Below, in pieces: positions 7,475-17,181 of a stretch of DNA of 64,000 bases. The stretch is from the NCBI RefSeq assembly GCF_900113115.1, contig NZ_FOOF01000003.1, forward strand, positions 332,826 through 396,825, in the 5' to 3' direction. The notes beneath the pieces were generated by a model, which did not search any database, was not told the origin of the DNA, and saw only the letters and a list, made by a program, of their open reading frames with translations. This DNA is from Duganella sp. CF458 (GTDB lineage: Bacteria > Pseudomonadota > Gammaproteobacteria > Burkholderiales > Burkholderiaceae_D). Within the stretch, counting starts at the first letter, position 1. Each line of letters begins with the position of its first letter. Position numbers and translations under genes: made by a program.

Positions 7475-9511
7475 TCAGGCGGCTTGTTCAATGGTTTGCT
7501 GGCGGTACAGCGGCAGGCTGACCGTGAATGTGGTGCCCTGCTCCGGCGCGCTGCGCACCTGCAGCGTTCCACCCAGTTGGTGGATGTATTCCCGGCTTTC
7601 AAAGGCGCCGATGCCCATGCCGGCCGACTTGGTCGAGTCGAACGGCTTGTACAGGCGCTCGCGGATGAATTCTTCGCTCATGCCGGTGCCGGTATCGGCC
7701 ACTTCCACCAGCACGCGCTCGCCGTCGCGTGCCAGGCGCACGCAGACCTTGCCGTCGCGCGGGGTGGCTTCGATTGCGTTCTGGATCAGGTGGCCCAGCA
7801 CGCGCTCCAGCCGTTCGCCTTCGGCCAGCACTTTCAGGCCGGCGTCGGCCAGCTGCAGCGAAGGCTTGGGCTCGAACGCCGCCTTCAAGGCCACGGCCTG
7901 GGTCAGCAAGGGCCCGAGGTCTTGCGGCGTGGCGCGCTCGGGCGAGGCGGTACGGCTGAGCTTTTGCAGCATCAGTTTCATCTTTTGCACCGACAGGGTG
8001 ACGGTTTCCATCATATCGCGTTGGAACTCGGGATTGTCGGCATGTTTTTCCGCATTGGCCGTCATCAGCGACAGCTGCGCCACCAGGTTCTTCAAATCAT
8101 GCACCACGAAGGTCGACAGGCGGTTGAAGGAATCGAACTGGCGCGCCAGCATCAGGGCGTTGTCGGCTTCCTGCTGGGCCAGATAGGACGCGGCCTGGGT
8201 GCCGGCGATTTTCAGCAAGTCCAGCACTTCCCAGTTGAGCTTGACCTCGCTGCGCGACGCCATCAGCACCACGAAGCCGGCCAGGCGGCCCTGCAGCAGC
8301 AGCGGCACCACCAGCCAGGCCTTGGGAAAGGCCTGCAGCCAGCCCGGCAGCGGCACGTCCGGATCGTGCGCGCCGTGGGCGGCCACGTCCACCAGCCACT
8401 GCTTGCCTTCCATCAATTGGCAAAACGCCGAGTCGGCCGGCTCGCTCGCCTGCTGGGCTTGCACATGCCAGGAGGCCAGCGGCTCGAAGCGCTGGTCGCG
8501 CCGGACCCACAAGGCGCCGCCCTGGCTTTCCACCAGCTCGGCCAGGGCCGAAATGGTGCGCTCGCCCAGGTTGGGGCCGGTGGCCGACAGGGTGCGGGTA
8601 AACGCCAGCCATTCTTCGCGGTAGTCGTAGTTATAGCGGTAGAAATGCTTGCTGATGAACACTTTCAGCCAGGCGCGGAAAGAGCCCGAAAACAGCACGC
8701 CCGCCAGCAGGAAGCTGGCGCCGAACAGGAAGGCCAGCTGCATCAGCCCGCCCCACGAGCCGCCGACAAAGCGCAGGTAGTAAGCCGCCATGCTCATGGC
8801 CAGCAGGTAGACGGCCGAGCCGAGCAGGGCCGCCGAATGGAAGGCAATGCGGCGCGACACCGCCAGCTGGGCCGGCCAGGAAGCGCGCCGCAACAGCGAA
8901 ATCGCCAATAGCGGCACGATCAGCGCATTGACCAGGCCGCGCGCCGCCCACAGTTCGGGGTCGAGCTCGCGCAGCAGCAGCATGTCGCTGTACAGGTAAA
9001 AATCGTAGGCAAACAGGGCGCCCAGGCCGAGGCAGATGAACTTCATGGCCCAGCGCACTTGCACGCTGCGGTCGCGGTAGAGCTGCTCCACCAGCAGCAT
9101 GCCCAGCACTGCCATGCCGAGGCGGCCGATGGCCAGCACGTGGAACGCCAGGCCGGCCGGCAGCTGCTGCGCCAGCAGGCTGGCCAGCAGCATGGCGCCA
9201 TATACCGCCACGCTGGCCTGGCAGGTGCGCGCACTGCGCTGCCACAGGCCCAGCATGGCCAGCAGCACGGCGGTCCAGGCCGCATTGCGCAGCCATTCGG
9301 CGCTGTGCAGCACCCACGGCGCCCACGGCACCACGGTGGCGCTGGCCATCACGGCGCCCCACCATACCGTCAGCAAGGAAGCGCTGGCCAGCACGCGCTG
9401 GTGCGGCCGCTGGTCCGGGCGCTGGCGCCAGCCGGTCAGGACCAGCACGCTAAACAACAGAAACGCCAGCGCAGCGCTGGCGTAACTGAAGGCGGTGATA
9501 CTGGTCGGCAT
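7475..9511 (-). CDS. prsK: PEP-CTERM system histidine kinase PrsK
   Basis: The product is 678 residues. The N-terminal ~290 residues form a polytopic membrane domain with about eight hydrophobic segments, followed by a GAF-like region (about 310-440). The dimerisation/phospho-acceptor H-box reads STFVVHDLKNLVAQLSLM (about 465). The HATPase domain shows DTGTGM and a degenerate G-box (SAGMGIGAFESREYI). The H-box (HDLKN) and C-terminal domain match the PrsK family found next to XrtA loci. It sits in a three-gene run with the sugar transferase upstream (15 bp) and prsR downstream (17 bp). The signal sensed by the large membrane domain is not evident; cell-envelope state or polymer precursor level are guesses. 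Confidence 0.93.
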   Translation of the reverse strand: MPTSITAFSYASAALAFLLFSVLVLTGWRQRPDQRPHQRVLASASLLTVWWGAVMASATVVPWAPWVLHSAEWLRNAAWTAVLLAMLGLWQRSARTCQASVAVYGAMLLASLLAQQLPAGLAFHVLAIGRLGMAVLGMLLVEQLYRDRSVQVRWAMKFICLGLGALFAYDFYLYSDMLLLRELDPELWAARGLVNALIVPLLAISLLRRASWPAQLAVSRRIAFHSAALLGSAVYLLAMSMAAYYLRFVGGSWGGLMQLAFLFGASFLLAGVLFSGSFRAWLKVFISKHFYRYNYDYREEWLAFTRTLSATGPNLGERTISALAELVESQGGALWVRRDQRFEPLASWHVQAQQASEPADSAFCQLMEGKQWLVDVAAHGAHDPDVPLPGWLQAFPKAWLVVPLLLQGRLAGFVVLMASRSEVKLNWEVLDLLKIAGTQAASYLAQQEADNALMLARQFDSFNRLSTFVVHDLKNLVAQLSLMTANAEKHADNPEFQRDMMETVTLSVQKMKLMLQKLSRTASPERATPQDLGPLLTQAVALKAAFEPKPSLQLADAGLKVLAEGERLERVLGHLIQNAIEATPRDGKVCVRLARDGERVLVEVADTGTGMSEEFIRERLYKPFDSTKSAGMGIGAFESREYIHQLGGTLQVRSAPEQGTTFTVSLPLYRQQTIEQAA

Positions 9512-9526
9512 CAGGCCTCCATGTCC

Positions 9527-10930
9527 TTAACGGCCTCCCCTGAACATGACCACCTTGATGGTATCGATCAGGACCAGCACATCGAGCAGCAGGCTGTTGT
9601 TCTTGACGTAGTACAGGTCGTACTGCAATTTCTGCAGTGCGTCTTCGACCGTATCGCCATAGCCGTAGCGCACCTGGGCCCAGCCGGTGATGCCGGGCTT
9701 GATGCTGTGGCGCACATTGTAGTAAGGCACGCGCTCGGTCAGCTGCTCGACGAAGTAAGGGCGTTCGGGACGCGGGCCGACGAAGGACATTTCACCCTTC
9801 AGCACGTTGAGGATTTGCGGCAGTTCGTCGATCCGCAGCTTGCGGATGATATTGCCCACGCGCGTGATGCGCGGGTCGTTCTTGGCCGCCCATTGCGGCG
9901 TGCCGTTCTTTTCCGCGTTCTTGAACATGCTGCGGAATTTCAGGACGCGGAACACCCGGCCGTCCATGCCGACCCGCTCCTGCGAGTAGAAGATCGGCGC
10001 GCCGTCTTCGATCACAATGGCAATCGCGGTCAGGATCATGACCGGCAACGACACCACCAGCAGCGACAGGCTGGCCGCCACGTCCACCGCGCGCTTCATG
10101 AAGGTGCGCATGAAGCTCTGGTCAAAGCCGCCGCCGAATACCAGCCAGGACGGCTGCACCGACTCGACCCGGATCTGGTAGGTTTCGCGCTCGAAGAAGG
10201 TGGCGGCATCGGTGACCTGGATGCCGTACAGCTTGCACTCGAGCAGCTCCTTGATCGGGAAGGCGCCGCCGCGGCGGTTCTGCACCGAGACCACGATTTC
10301 GGACACGCGCTGGGCGTTGGCCAGCGCGACCAGCGAACCGCCTTCCGGCAGGTGCAGCAGCTGGTTTTGCGGCACGCAAGTCTCTTCCGACGGTACCGCC
10401 AGATAGCCGGCCACATCGTAGCGGCGGTAATTGGTATCGCGCGTGGCCAGCTCGCCGCATTCCTTGGCCAGGGCGCCGCCGCCGAGGAAGATGATGCGGG
10501 TCGACAGGAAGTGGGTGCGCGAGGTCTTCATGAACATGGCGCGCGCGAACAGGATGCCGGCGCTGGAGATCATGAACACCAGCACCAGGATACCGCGCCC
10601 GAAATACAGGTCCGGCGCCAGGTAGAACACCAGGGTCAGGATGCAGAAACCCATGGCGAAGGAAGGCATCAGTTGCAGGAAGAAGGGGTTGCGCAAGCCT
10701 TCCTGGAAATTGATCTGGTACATGCCCAGCGCGGACATGCTGAACACGATCGCGGCCGCGAAAATACAGGCCGACATGAAGAAGTGGTCGAGCTTCGGTA
10801 TGGCGAACTGGTCACCGTCGAAAAAACGCAGACCAGCGCCAGCGTAGAACGAGCCAATCAGGATCAACACCTCCAGGAAGAGCAGGCTGAAGACCACCTT
10901 GGAAATGTAGTGATTGGAGATTCTTAGCAT
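9527..10930 (-). CDS. Initiating polyprenyl-phosphate sugar transferase (TIGR03013-type, XrtA-associated)
   Basis: The product is 467 residues. Four or five N-terminal membrane segments (1-140) are followed by a Rossmann-like central region (about 145-260). The C-terminal bacterial sugar-transferase domain contains RAVDVAASLSLLVVSLPVMI, the reentrant helix, then YSQERVGMDGRVFRVLKFRS and PRPERPYFVEQL, and ends GYGDTVEDALQKLQYDLYYV. The reaction is transfer of a hexose-1-phosphate from a UDP-sugar to undecaprenyl phosphate, which starts repeat-unit assembly on the inner membrane. Being upstream of prsK/prsR in the same direction suggests regulator and initiating enzyme are co-transcribed. The WcaJ/EpsB-like family assignment is firm; which sugar is transferred is not readable. 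Confidence 0.92.
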   Translation of the reverse strand: MLRISNHYISKVVFSLLFLEVLILIGSFYAGAGLRFFDGDQFAIPKLDHFFMSACIFAAAIVFSMSALGMYQINFQEGLRNPFFLQLMPSFAMGFCILTLVFYLAPDLYFGRGILVLVFMISSAGILFARAMFMKTSRTHFLSTRIIFLGGGALAKECGELATRDTNYRRYDVAGYLAVPSEETCVPQNQLLHLPEGGSLVALANAQRVSEIVVSVQNRRGGAFPIKELLECKLYGIQVTDAATFFERETYQIRVESVQPSWLVFGGGFDQSFMRTFMKRAVDVAASLSLLVVSLPVMILTAIAIVIEDGAPIFYSQERVGMDGRVFRVLKFRSMFKNAEKNGTPQWAAKNDPRITRVGNIIRKLRIDELPQILNVLKGEMSFVGPRPERPYFVEQLTERVPYYNVRHSIKPGITGWAQVRYGYGDTVEDALQKLQYDLYYVKNNSLLLDVLVLIDTIKVVMFRGGR

Positions 10931-11003
10931 TTTTATTCCCTCCCGCCTTGCCGCTCATGCTGGCCATGAAAGCACGCGGAGCCTTGCGGCCATGTCTCGT
11001 TAA

Positions 11004-12041
11004 TTATTCTTGCGGGGCCAGGTGGCGGACGTACCAATCCATGGCTTCCTTCAACCCTTCACCGATACGGTGCGAAGGATCGAAACCCAACAGCTCGCGC
11101 GCCTTGCTGATGTCGGCCTGCGAATGGCGCACGTCGCCGGCCCGGAATCCCTGGTATTGCGCCTGGTGCTGGCGCAGGTGCGGGAAACGCTCTTGCAACA
11201 GCTCGCGCATCATCAGGTACAGCTGGTTGAGACTGGTACGCTCGTTGAGCGCCACGTTGTACACCTGGTTGGCGGCGCCCGGTTGGTCGGCCATGGCCGC
11301 CAGCAGGTTGGCTTGCACCACGTTGTCGATGAAACAGAAATCGCGGCTGGTTTCGCCGTCGCCGTTGATGAACAGGGGACGGTTGCGGATCAGGGCGGCC
11401 ACCCACTGCGGTATCACTGCCGCATAAGCGCCTTCCGGATCCTGGCGCGGGCCGAACACATTGAAGTAGCGCAGGCCGATGGTTTCCATGCCGTAAGTGC
11501 GCGCGAACACGTCGGCGTACAGCTCGTCGGCATACTTGGTGACGGCATACGGCGACAGCGGCCGGCCGATGGTGTCTTCCACCTTCGGCAGCGCGGGATG
11601 GTCGCCGTAGGTGGAACTGGATGCCGCATAGACGAAGCGCTGCACTTTCGCGTCGCGCGCCGCCACCAGCATGTGCAGGAAGCCGGTCACATTGGTGCCG
11701 TGGGTCAGCAGGGGATCGTCAATCGAGCGGCTGACCGAACCAAGCGCGGCCTGGTGCAGGACAAAGTCTTTCCCGGCGCAAGCGTGCTGGCAGGTCGCCA
11801 GGTCGCGGATATCGCCTTCGATGAAGGTGAACGACGCCCAGGCCGCCGAGCCGACCGCTTCGCGCGCCTGGTCCAGGTTGTGCTGGTGGCCGGTGGCGAA
11901 GTTATCCAGGCCCGTGACCTGTTGGCCGAGCTTGAGCAGCGCCTCCACCAGGTTGGAGCCGATGAATCCGGCAGCACCCGTCACCAGCCAATGGTATCGC
12001 TGGCCACGCAAATGCAGCCGCACGTCGTCAAACTTGCCCAC
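11004..12041 (-). CDS. UDP-N-acetylhexosamine 4-epimerase (TviC/WbpP-like NAD-dependent epimerase)
   Basis: The product is 345 residues of an extended SDR epimerase. The NAD motif is [10 protein letters not shown] (about 22-31) and the family hallmark [15 protein letters not shown] follows (44-58). The catalytic elements are the Ser in AASSSTYGD and Tyr/Lys in [14 protein letters not shown]. These match the WbpP/TviC class acting on UDP-GlcNAc, UDP-GalNAc and their uronic acids, rather than plain GalE. It lies 29 bp downstream of the UDP-HexNAc dehydrogenase, the same pairing that makes UDP-GalNAcA-type donors in Vi-like and O-antigen pathways. So the polymer probably contains an N-acetylhexosaminuronic acid; that conclusion is inference from gene pairing. 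Confidence 0.9.
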   Translation of the reverse strand: MGKFDDVRLHLRGQRYHWLVTGAAGFIGSNLVEALLKLGQQVTGLDNFATGHQHNLDQAREAVGSAAWASFTFIEGDIRDLATCQHACAGKDFVLHQAALGSVSRSIDDPLLTHGTNVTGFLHMLVAARDAKVQRFVYAASSSTYGDHPALPKVEDTIGRPLSPYAVTKYADELYADVFARTYGMETIGLRYFNVFGPRQDPEGAYAAVIPQWVAALIRNRPLFINGDGETSRDFCFIDNVVQANLLAAMADQPGAANQVYNVALNERTSLNQLYLMMRELLQERFPHLRQHQAQYQGFRAGDVRHSQADISKARELLGFDPSHRIGEGLKEAMDWYVRHLAPQE

Positions 12042-12070
12042 AACAGCCCTCCCAGGCTTCCCTGATATTT

Positions 12071-13360
12071 TTACAGGCGCCAGACGCTGTAACCAGCTTC
12101 TTCCAGGCCTGCCATATTGAATGCCGATTTCACATCGATGAAGACGCCGCCCGGGTTCAGCTTGGCCGACAGGTCGCCCAGCGACAGTGCCAGCAGTTCC
12201 TTGTGCGACACCGCAGCAACCACCGCATCGGCTTGCGGCAGGCTGTCCCAGCTTTCCAGGCGAATACCGTACTCGTGCACCGATTCCTCCGAATCGGCCA
12301 CCGGGTCGTGCACATGCACGTCCAGGCCGTACGACTTCAGTTCAAACACCACGTCCGCCACCTTCGAATTGCGCAAGTCCGGGCAGTTTTCCTTGAAGGT
12401 CAGGCCCAGCACGTTCACTTTCGCACCCTTGATATGGCAGCCCGCCGCGATCATCTGCTTGACGGTTTTCTCGGCCACGAACTTGGCCATGCCGTCATTG
12501 ATGCGGCGCCCCGCCAGGATCACCTGCGGGTGGTAGCCGATCATGTCGGCCTTGTGGGTCAGGTAATAGGGATCGACGCCGATGCAGTGGCCGCCCACCA
12601 GGCCGGGACGGAACGGCAGGAAATTCCACTTGGTGCCCGCCGCCTGCAGCACTTCCAGCGTATCGATACCGATCTTGTCGAAGATGATTGCCAGCTCGTT
12701 CATCAGCGCGATATTCAGGTCGCGCTGCGTATTTTCGATCACCTTGGCGGCTTCCGCAACTTTCACGCTGGAAGCCCGGTATACCCCAGCAGTCACTATC
12801 GATTCATATAGTTTAGCAACCTCTTCGAGCGTTGCAGGATTATCTCCGGAGACCACCTTCAAAATCGTGGTCAGGCGGTGTTGTTTGTCGCCTGGATTGA
12901 TACGTTCCGGGGAATAACCGACGTTGAAGTCTTGCGGCCATTGCATGCCGGAATGTTGTTCCAGCACCGGGATGCAGACTTCCTCGGTGGCGCCGGGATA
13001 GACCGTCGATTCATACACGACGATGGCGCCCTTCTTCATATACTTGCCGACGGTGGTCGAGGCGCCGACCAGCGGGCTGAAATCGGGCGAATGGGCATTG
13101 TCGACCGGGGTCGGCACCGCCACCACGATGTAATCGGCTTCGGCCAGCGCGGCCGGGTCGTAGGTCACCTGCAATTGGGTCGCTTCGCGCAGTTCCGCCT
13201 CCGACACCTCACCGGTCGGATCGCAGAAGTTGCGGTAGTTCTCAATCTTGGACTGCGACAGGTCGAAACCGATGGTCTTGCGCTTCTTGCCAAACTCTAC
13301 CGCCAGGGGCAGGCCCACATAGCCCAAACCTACGACTGCTACAACCTTGTTGTGATCCAT
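12071..13360 (-). CDS. tviB: UDP-N-acetylhexosamine 6-dehydrogenase (TviB/WbpO-like)
   Basis: The frame extends to a GTG at 13384, but ATG at 13360 with GGGAA upstream starts the usual [20 protein letters not shown], giving 429 residues. The NAD motif is GLGYVG. The catalytic cysteine lies in [20 protein letters not shown] (about 260), with the middle-domain lysine region [11 protein letters not shown]. It oxidises C6 of a UDP-N-acetylhexosamine to the uronic acid with two NAD+. It is paired with the adjacent 4-epimerase and oriented away from the methyl-accepting protein. The symbol tviB is by similarity to the Vi-antigen enzyme; the exact hexosamine (Glc or Gal series) is not fixed by sequence alone. 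Confidence 0.9.
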   Translation of the reverse strand: MDHNKVVAVVGLGYVGLPLAVEFGKKRKTIGFDLSQSKIENYRNFCDPTGEVSEAELREATQLQVTYDPAALAEADYIVVAVPTPVDNAHSPDFSPLVGASTTVGKYMKKGAIVVYESTVYPGATEEVCIPVLEQHSGMQWPQDFNVGYSPERINPGDKQHRLTTILKVVSGDNPATLEEVAKLYESIVTAGVYRASSVKVAEAAKVIENTQRDLNIALMNELAIIFDKIGIDTLEVLQAAGTKWNFLPFRPGLVGGHCIGVDPYYLTHKADMIGYHPQVILAGRRINDGMAKFVAEKTVKQMIAAGCHIKGAKVNVLGLTFKENCPDLRNSKVADVVFELKSYGLDVHVHDPVADSEESVHEYGIRLESWDSLPQADAVVAAVSHKELLALSLGDLSAKLNPGGVFIDVKSAFNMAGLEEAGYSVWRL

Positions 13361-13687
13361 ATCGGTTCCCGTGAGAATTACCACTTACTATTATGCTAAC
13401 AATATATTCCAGAAGCCCTGTAACTACAATGCACACTTCACAATTTCTACCGTGTGGGCGGCGAAAAAATGCGCCGCGCACTATGAGGCGCGTAACACTT
13501 TAGTGGGCCTTCCGTTGGCCAAATGCGACAGCAATGTATGGAATATTTGCCAATTAACTTGTCCATTTGATACGGATTGTCAATTTTACACGGAAGCCGT
13601 AAAGCTGTCACAGCCTTTCGGTTGCACTGCACCACAAAGCAACGCGACGGCCCGCAGGCCGCGCGCAATTGTCGAAATGATAAACGA
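13361..13687. other. AT-richer intergenic region upstream of the dehydrogenase/epimerase unit
   Basis: This 327-base gap has clearly lower GC than the flanking genes and no convincing gene. It should hold the promoter for the leftward dehydrogenase/epimerase genes and the end of the transducer gene. On the - strand it contains a GTGTAAAATTGACA string (around 13577-13590), similar to GTGAAATTGACA at 17111-17122 upstream of another EPS gene. This could be a shared element or simply two -35 hexamers. No exact sigma54 -24/-12 site was found by eye. Confidence 0.4.
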
Positions 13688-15328
13688 TTATTGCGACAAG
13701 GCGATGACCTTGCGCTGAGCGGGTGCCAGCGGCGCCACAATCGGCGCCCGCAGCGCGCTGCCGGCCGCGATCTGCTTCAGCTTGAAAACGGCCATCGCTT
13801 GCGCCACCCATTCGGCCTGGCGCGCCAGGCTGCCGGCCGCTGCCGCGGCCTGCTCCACCAGGGCGGCATTTTGCTGCGTGATGTCGTCGATATGCACCAC
13901 CGCCTGGTTGACCTGGCCGATGCCGCGGTGTTGTTCCTGGGTCGCGCTGTGGATCTCATCCATGACGCGGGTGACGCGGCCGACCGAGGCGATCACTTCG
14001 CTCATGGTGGCGCCGGCATGACTGGTCAGCCTGGCGCCGGCGTCGACTTTGGCGATCGAACTGTCGATCAGCTGTTTGACTTCCTTGGCCGCCGCGGCTG
14101 AACGCTGGGCCAGGCTGCGCACTTCGGAGGCGACCACGGCAAAGCCCTTGCCGTGCTCGCCGGCACGGGCCGCCTCCACCGCCGCATTCAGGGCCAGGAT
14201 ATTGGTCTGGAAGGCGATCCCGTCAATCATGCCAATGATGTCGAGGATGCGGCGCGACGACTGGCTGATCTCGTCCATCGTCTGCACCACTTGCGACACG
14301 ATGGCACCGCCGGCCGCCGCCACGCTGGACGCCTGGCCCGCCAGCGCATTGGCGCTGTGCACGCTGGCTGCGCTCTGCTGCACATTGCTGGTGAGCTGCT
14401 CCATGCTGGCAGCGGTTTGCTGCAAGCTCGATGCCTGCGACTCGGTGCGGCCCGACAGGTCAAAGTTGCCGCTGGCGATTTCGCTGGTGGCGGTCTGGAT
14501 TTCGTCGAAATTGCTGCGCACGTCGCCGATGATGCTGTGCAGGTTGATATTGGTCTGGCGCAGCGCTGCCAGCAACTGGCCCATTTCATTGTCGGCGCCG
14601 GCCTCGATGGCGCCGGTCAGGTCGCCGCCGGCCATCTTGCGCGCGAAGCCGGTGGCCAGGCGCAGTGGCTGCAGCACGGCGCGCTGCAGCGCATACCAGA
14701 ACGACAGGGCCAGTGCGATAAAGGCGGCATTGGCCAGCGTCATCCACAGCGGCGCCTCATGCAAGGCACCGGAAATGGCCAGCAAGGCCAGGAAACCGGT
14801 CAGCGCGCCCATGCCGAGGCCGATCAGCCTGGCCAGTGAGAGATCACGCAATTGGCTGGCCCAGTTGCGCCAGCCTGGCCGGCGCAGGCGTCCGCGCTCG
14901 AGCCGCAGCCGGCGCGGGTTGCCCTCGCGGATTTCACGGTACAGCTGTTCGGCCTGCGCCACCTGCTCGCGGCCGGGCTTGCTGCGCACCGACATATAGC
15001 CGACCGGACGGCCGGCCTCGAGCACCGGCGTCACATTCGCGTACACCCAGTAGTAGTCGCCGTTCTTGCAGCGGTTCTTGACCATGCCGCTCCACGGCAT
15101 GCCGGCCTTGATGGTGGCCCACAGGTCGGCGAACGCTTCGACCGGCATGTCCGGGTGGCGCAGGATATTCTGCGGCGCGCCGATCAGCTCTGCTTCCGTG
15201 AAGCCGCTGACTTCGATGAAGTAGGGGTTGGCATAGGTGATCTTGCCTTTGAGGTCGGTGGTCGAGACGATGGTCTTGCCATCGTCCAGGATCAACTCCT
15301 GGCTGCTGACGGGCGTGTTCAGGCGCAT
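13688..15328 (-). CDS. Aer-like PAS-domain methyl-accepting chemotaxis protein
   Basis: ATG at 15328, preceded by GGAGC, gives 546 residues; 34 further upstream in-frame residues lack family character. The N-terminal PAS domain (about 20-130) shows GKITYANPYFIEVSGFTEAE and the Aer-like MPWSGMVKNRCKNGDYYWV. A hydrophobic hairpin at about 175-225 anchors it in the inner membrane. HAMP-like and signalling regions follow with the MCP hairpin tip (GIAFQTNILALNAAVEAAR, EVRSLAQRSA). It probably senses redox or energy state through PAS and signals to CheA/CheW encoded elsewhere. No che genes are in the window. Its place between EPS precursor genes and the flippase may be coincidental, or it may tie polymer production to motility. 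Confidence 0.9.
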   Translation of the reverse strand: MRLNTPVSSQELILDDGKTIVSTTDLKGKITYANPYFIEVSGFTEAELIGAPQNILRHPDMPVEAFADLWATIKAGMPWSGMVKNRCKNGDYYWVYANVTPVLEAGRPVGYMSVRSKPGREQVAQAEQLYREIREGNPRRLRLERGRLRRPGWRNWASQLRDLSLARLIGLGMGALTGFLALLAISGALHEAPLWMTLANAAFIALALSFWYALQRAVLQPLRLATGFARKMAGGDLTGAIEAGADNEMGQLLAALRQTNINLHSIIGDVRSNFDEIQTATSEIASGNFDLSGRTESQASSLQQTAASMEQLTSNVQQSAASVHSANALAGQASSVAAAGGAIVSQVVQTMDEISQSSRRILDIIGMIDGIAFQTNILALNAAVEAARAGEHGKGFAVVASEVRSLAQRSAAAAKEVKQLIDSSIAKVDAGARLTSHAGATMSEVIASVGRVTRVMDEIHSATQEQHRGIGQVNQAVVHIDDITQQNAALVEQAAAAAGSLARQAEWVAQAMAVFKLKQIAAGSALRAPIVAPLAPAQRKVIALSQ

Positions 15329-15524
15329 GGCGCTGGCTCCTTGTTCGGCGAGAAGGAAAAGCTGGGGCACGAACCGGGAGTTGGGGTCCGCATGGCGCGG
15401 GGCGGGACGCGAGCAGGCGTCCCAGGCCATGTCATGCGTTCAAGTATAGGGAGATAGGGTGTTGGGGAAACTCACAAAAAATTTCATTAGGAAAATTCAA
15501 TGGGATTGTGTTGCGGATTCGCAC

Positions 15525-16967
15525 TCAGGCCGGCGCGCGGCGCCGCAGCACGCCCAGCACCTCGGCCATCATCGGGCGATTCAGCAGCAGGCTGGCCACG
15601 CCATAGGCCAGCATGCCGCCCAGCACTTCCGCCACCAGGGCCCAGGCGCGCGGCTGGCTTGCCAGCGGCGCCCGCAACAGCGTCACGGCGCCCAGCATCA
15701 GCGCGGCGCACAACAGCGCCGGCCCGGTGCGCCGCGCCACCGCCGACGCGCCGACCCCGATGGCCGCCAGCATGCGCCGCATGTTCAGCAACAGCACCAC
15801 CGGGTACACCAGCAGCCAGGCGTAGGCCACGCCCTTGATGCCCCAGCGGGTGCCGATGTAAAAGGCGGGCGGCATCACCAGGCAGGACAGCAACACGTTG
15901 CGGAAATTGATGCCCGGCTGGCCGAGCGCATCGGTGACCGTGGGCAGCATCTGGGCCAGGGTGCGGAAGGGCATGACCAGGCACAGCACCTGCAGCGGCA
16001 GCACGGCGCCTTCCCAGCCTTTGCCCAGCACCACGCTGACCAGTTCGGGCGCGACGCCGGCCATGCCCCACAGGATGGGGAAGGACAACAGGCTGATATA
16101 GCCCAGCATCTGCAACACGCCGGCACGGATCGCCGGCAGGTCGTGCTGGCTGCGCGACAAGATGGGGAACAGCACCTGGTTCAAGATGCCGGCCATGCGT
16201 TGTACCGGCAGCGACGCCAGGTGCATCGAGACCGCATACCAGCCCAGCGCCTGGTCGCCCAGGACCCGGCCCACGATTGCCACGTCGGCTTGCATGAAGC
16301 TGTACCACAGCAGGCGGGTGGCGGTCAGGCTGCCGCCGAAGCCGAGCAGCTTGCCCATGCCGGCCAGCGACCAGTCCGGCCGCGGCTGGCCCGGCGCGCA
16401 CCAGTTCAGCGCCCCCATGCGCCACGCCTGCGTGGCCAGCATGCCGGCCACCAGCGACCACACGCCGGCGCCGAACAGCGCCATGAACAGCGTCACCTGG
16501 GACCCGACCAGCGCGGCGCTGAGCTCAGCCAGCGAACGCTGCTTGTACTCCAGGCGGCGCTGCAGCCGCACATCGGGAATGATGGCCAAGGGCAGCAGCA
16601 GGAACTGCAGGGACAGCACGTGCAGCAGGCGCTGCAGCCGCGCTTCACCGTAGAAGGCGGCCACCAGCGGCGCCAGCGCATTGGTCAACAGGAACAGGCC
16701 CAGGTTGACCAGCCAGATCACGCCCACCGCTTGCCGCAAATCCTGTTCGCTGACATCCTTGCGCTGGATCAGGGCCGGCCCCAAGCCGACTTCGGCAAAC
16801 ATGCCAAGCAAGCCCAGCACGACGGTACACATCGCCAGCAAGCCATAATCGGACGGCGCCAGCAAGCGCATCACGAAAATCGTCACGCCCCAGGTAATGA
16901 CTTGCGAGCCCAGCTTGGCCCCCGCCACCCACTTTACGCCACGCGCCAGCTCAGTTTGGAGTTTCAT
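15525..16967 (-). CDS. Wzx-type polysaccharide flippase (MOP superfamily)
   Basis: The product is 480 residues with 12-14 hydrophobic segments across its length. It starts with the typical LARGVKWVAGAKLGSQVITW and continues with LLAPSDYGLLAMCTVVLGLL, the recognisable N-terminus of Wzx/RfbX-like lipopolysaccharide exporters. It is expected to flip undecaprenyl-diphosphate-linked repeat units from the cytoplasmic to the periplasmic face, upstream of the ligase/polymerase encoded at 3665-6094. It is transcribed divergently from the gene at 17182, and 196 bp separate its end from the start of the chemotaxis transducer. It is the only flippase seen in the window, which supports a Wzx/Wzy-type route rather than an ABC exporter. 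Confidence 0.9.
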   Translation of the reverse strand: MKLQTELARGVKWVAGAKLGSQVITWGVTIFVMRLLAPSDYGLLAMCTVVLGLLGMFAEVGLGPALIQRKDVSEQDLRQAVGVIWLVNLGLFLLTNALAPLVAAFYGEARLQRLLHVLSLQFLLLPLAIIPDVRLQRRLEYKQRSLAELSAALVGSQVTLFMALFGAGVWSLVAGMLATQAWRMGALNWCAPGQPRPDWSLAGMGKLLGFGGSLTATRLLWYSFMQADVAIVGRVLGDQALGWYAVSMHLASLPVQRMAGILNQVLFPILSRSQHDLPAIRAGVLQMLGYISLLSFPILWGMAGVAPELVSVVLGKGWEGAVLPLQVLCLVMPFRTLAQMLPTVTDALGQPGINFRNVLLSCLVMPPAFYIGTRWGIKGVAYAWLLVYPVVLLLNMRRMLAAIGVGASAVARRTGPALLCAALMLGAVTLLRAPLASQPRAWALVAEVLGGMLAYGVASLLLNRPMMAEVLGVLRRRAPA

Positions 16968-17116
16968 CGGTTATCGAGGGCATCATGGCGTGGCGGGAAA
17001 GGGATTGCAATCAGGATAAGTGAGCGGGCGCGGCACCGCAAGCGCAGCAGCCCGGCACGGGATTGCCAAAACGTCCAGCATATTATCTTAATGATATGAT
17101 GCCGGCAATCGTGAAA

Positions 17117-17145
17117 TTGACAGTCACCAGGACGGCTGGCATGAT
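17117..17145 (+). promoter_or_regulatory. Candidate sigma70-type promoter of the 17182 gene
   Basis: A perfect TTGACA (17117-17122) is followed after 17 bp by CATGAT (17140-17145, four of six consensus bases), 36 bp before the chosen ATG. It lies in the 214-bp divergent gap between the flippase and this gene. The preceding GTGAAA bases resemble a string upstream of the dehydrogenase gene. Found by eye only. Confidence 0.4.
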
Positions 17146-17181
17146 CGTGATGGTCAATTGACAACATTTAACGGAAATAAA

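Noticed and set aside
13371..13718. A 115-codon + strand open frame in the intergenic region upstream of the dehydrogenase
   Set aside because: No ribosome-binding site, atypical composition, and it runs into the antisense transducer gene end; treated as intergenic.
16968..17181. Sigma54 promoter between the flippase and the barrel gene
   Set aside because: No GG-N10-GC site with good flanks was found; a sigma70-type pair fits better.
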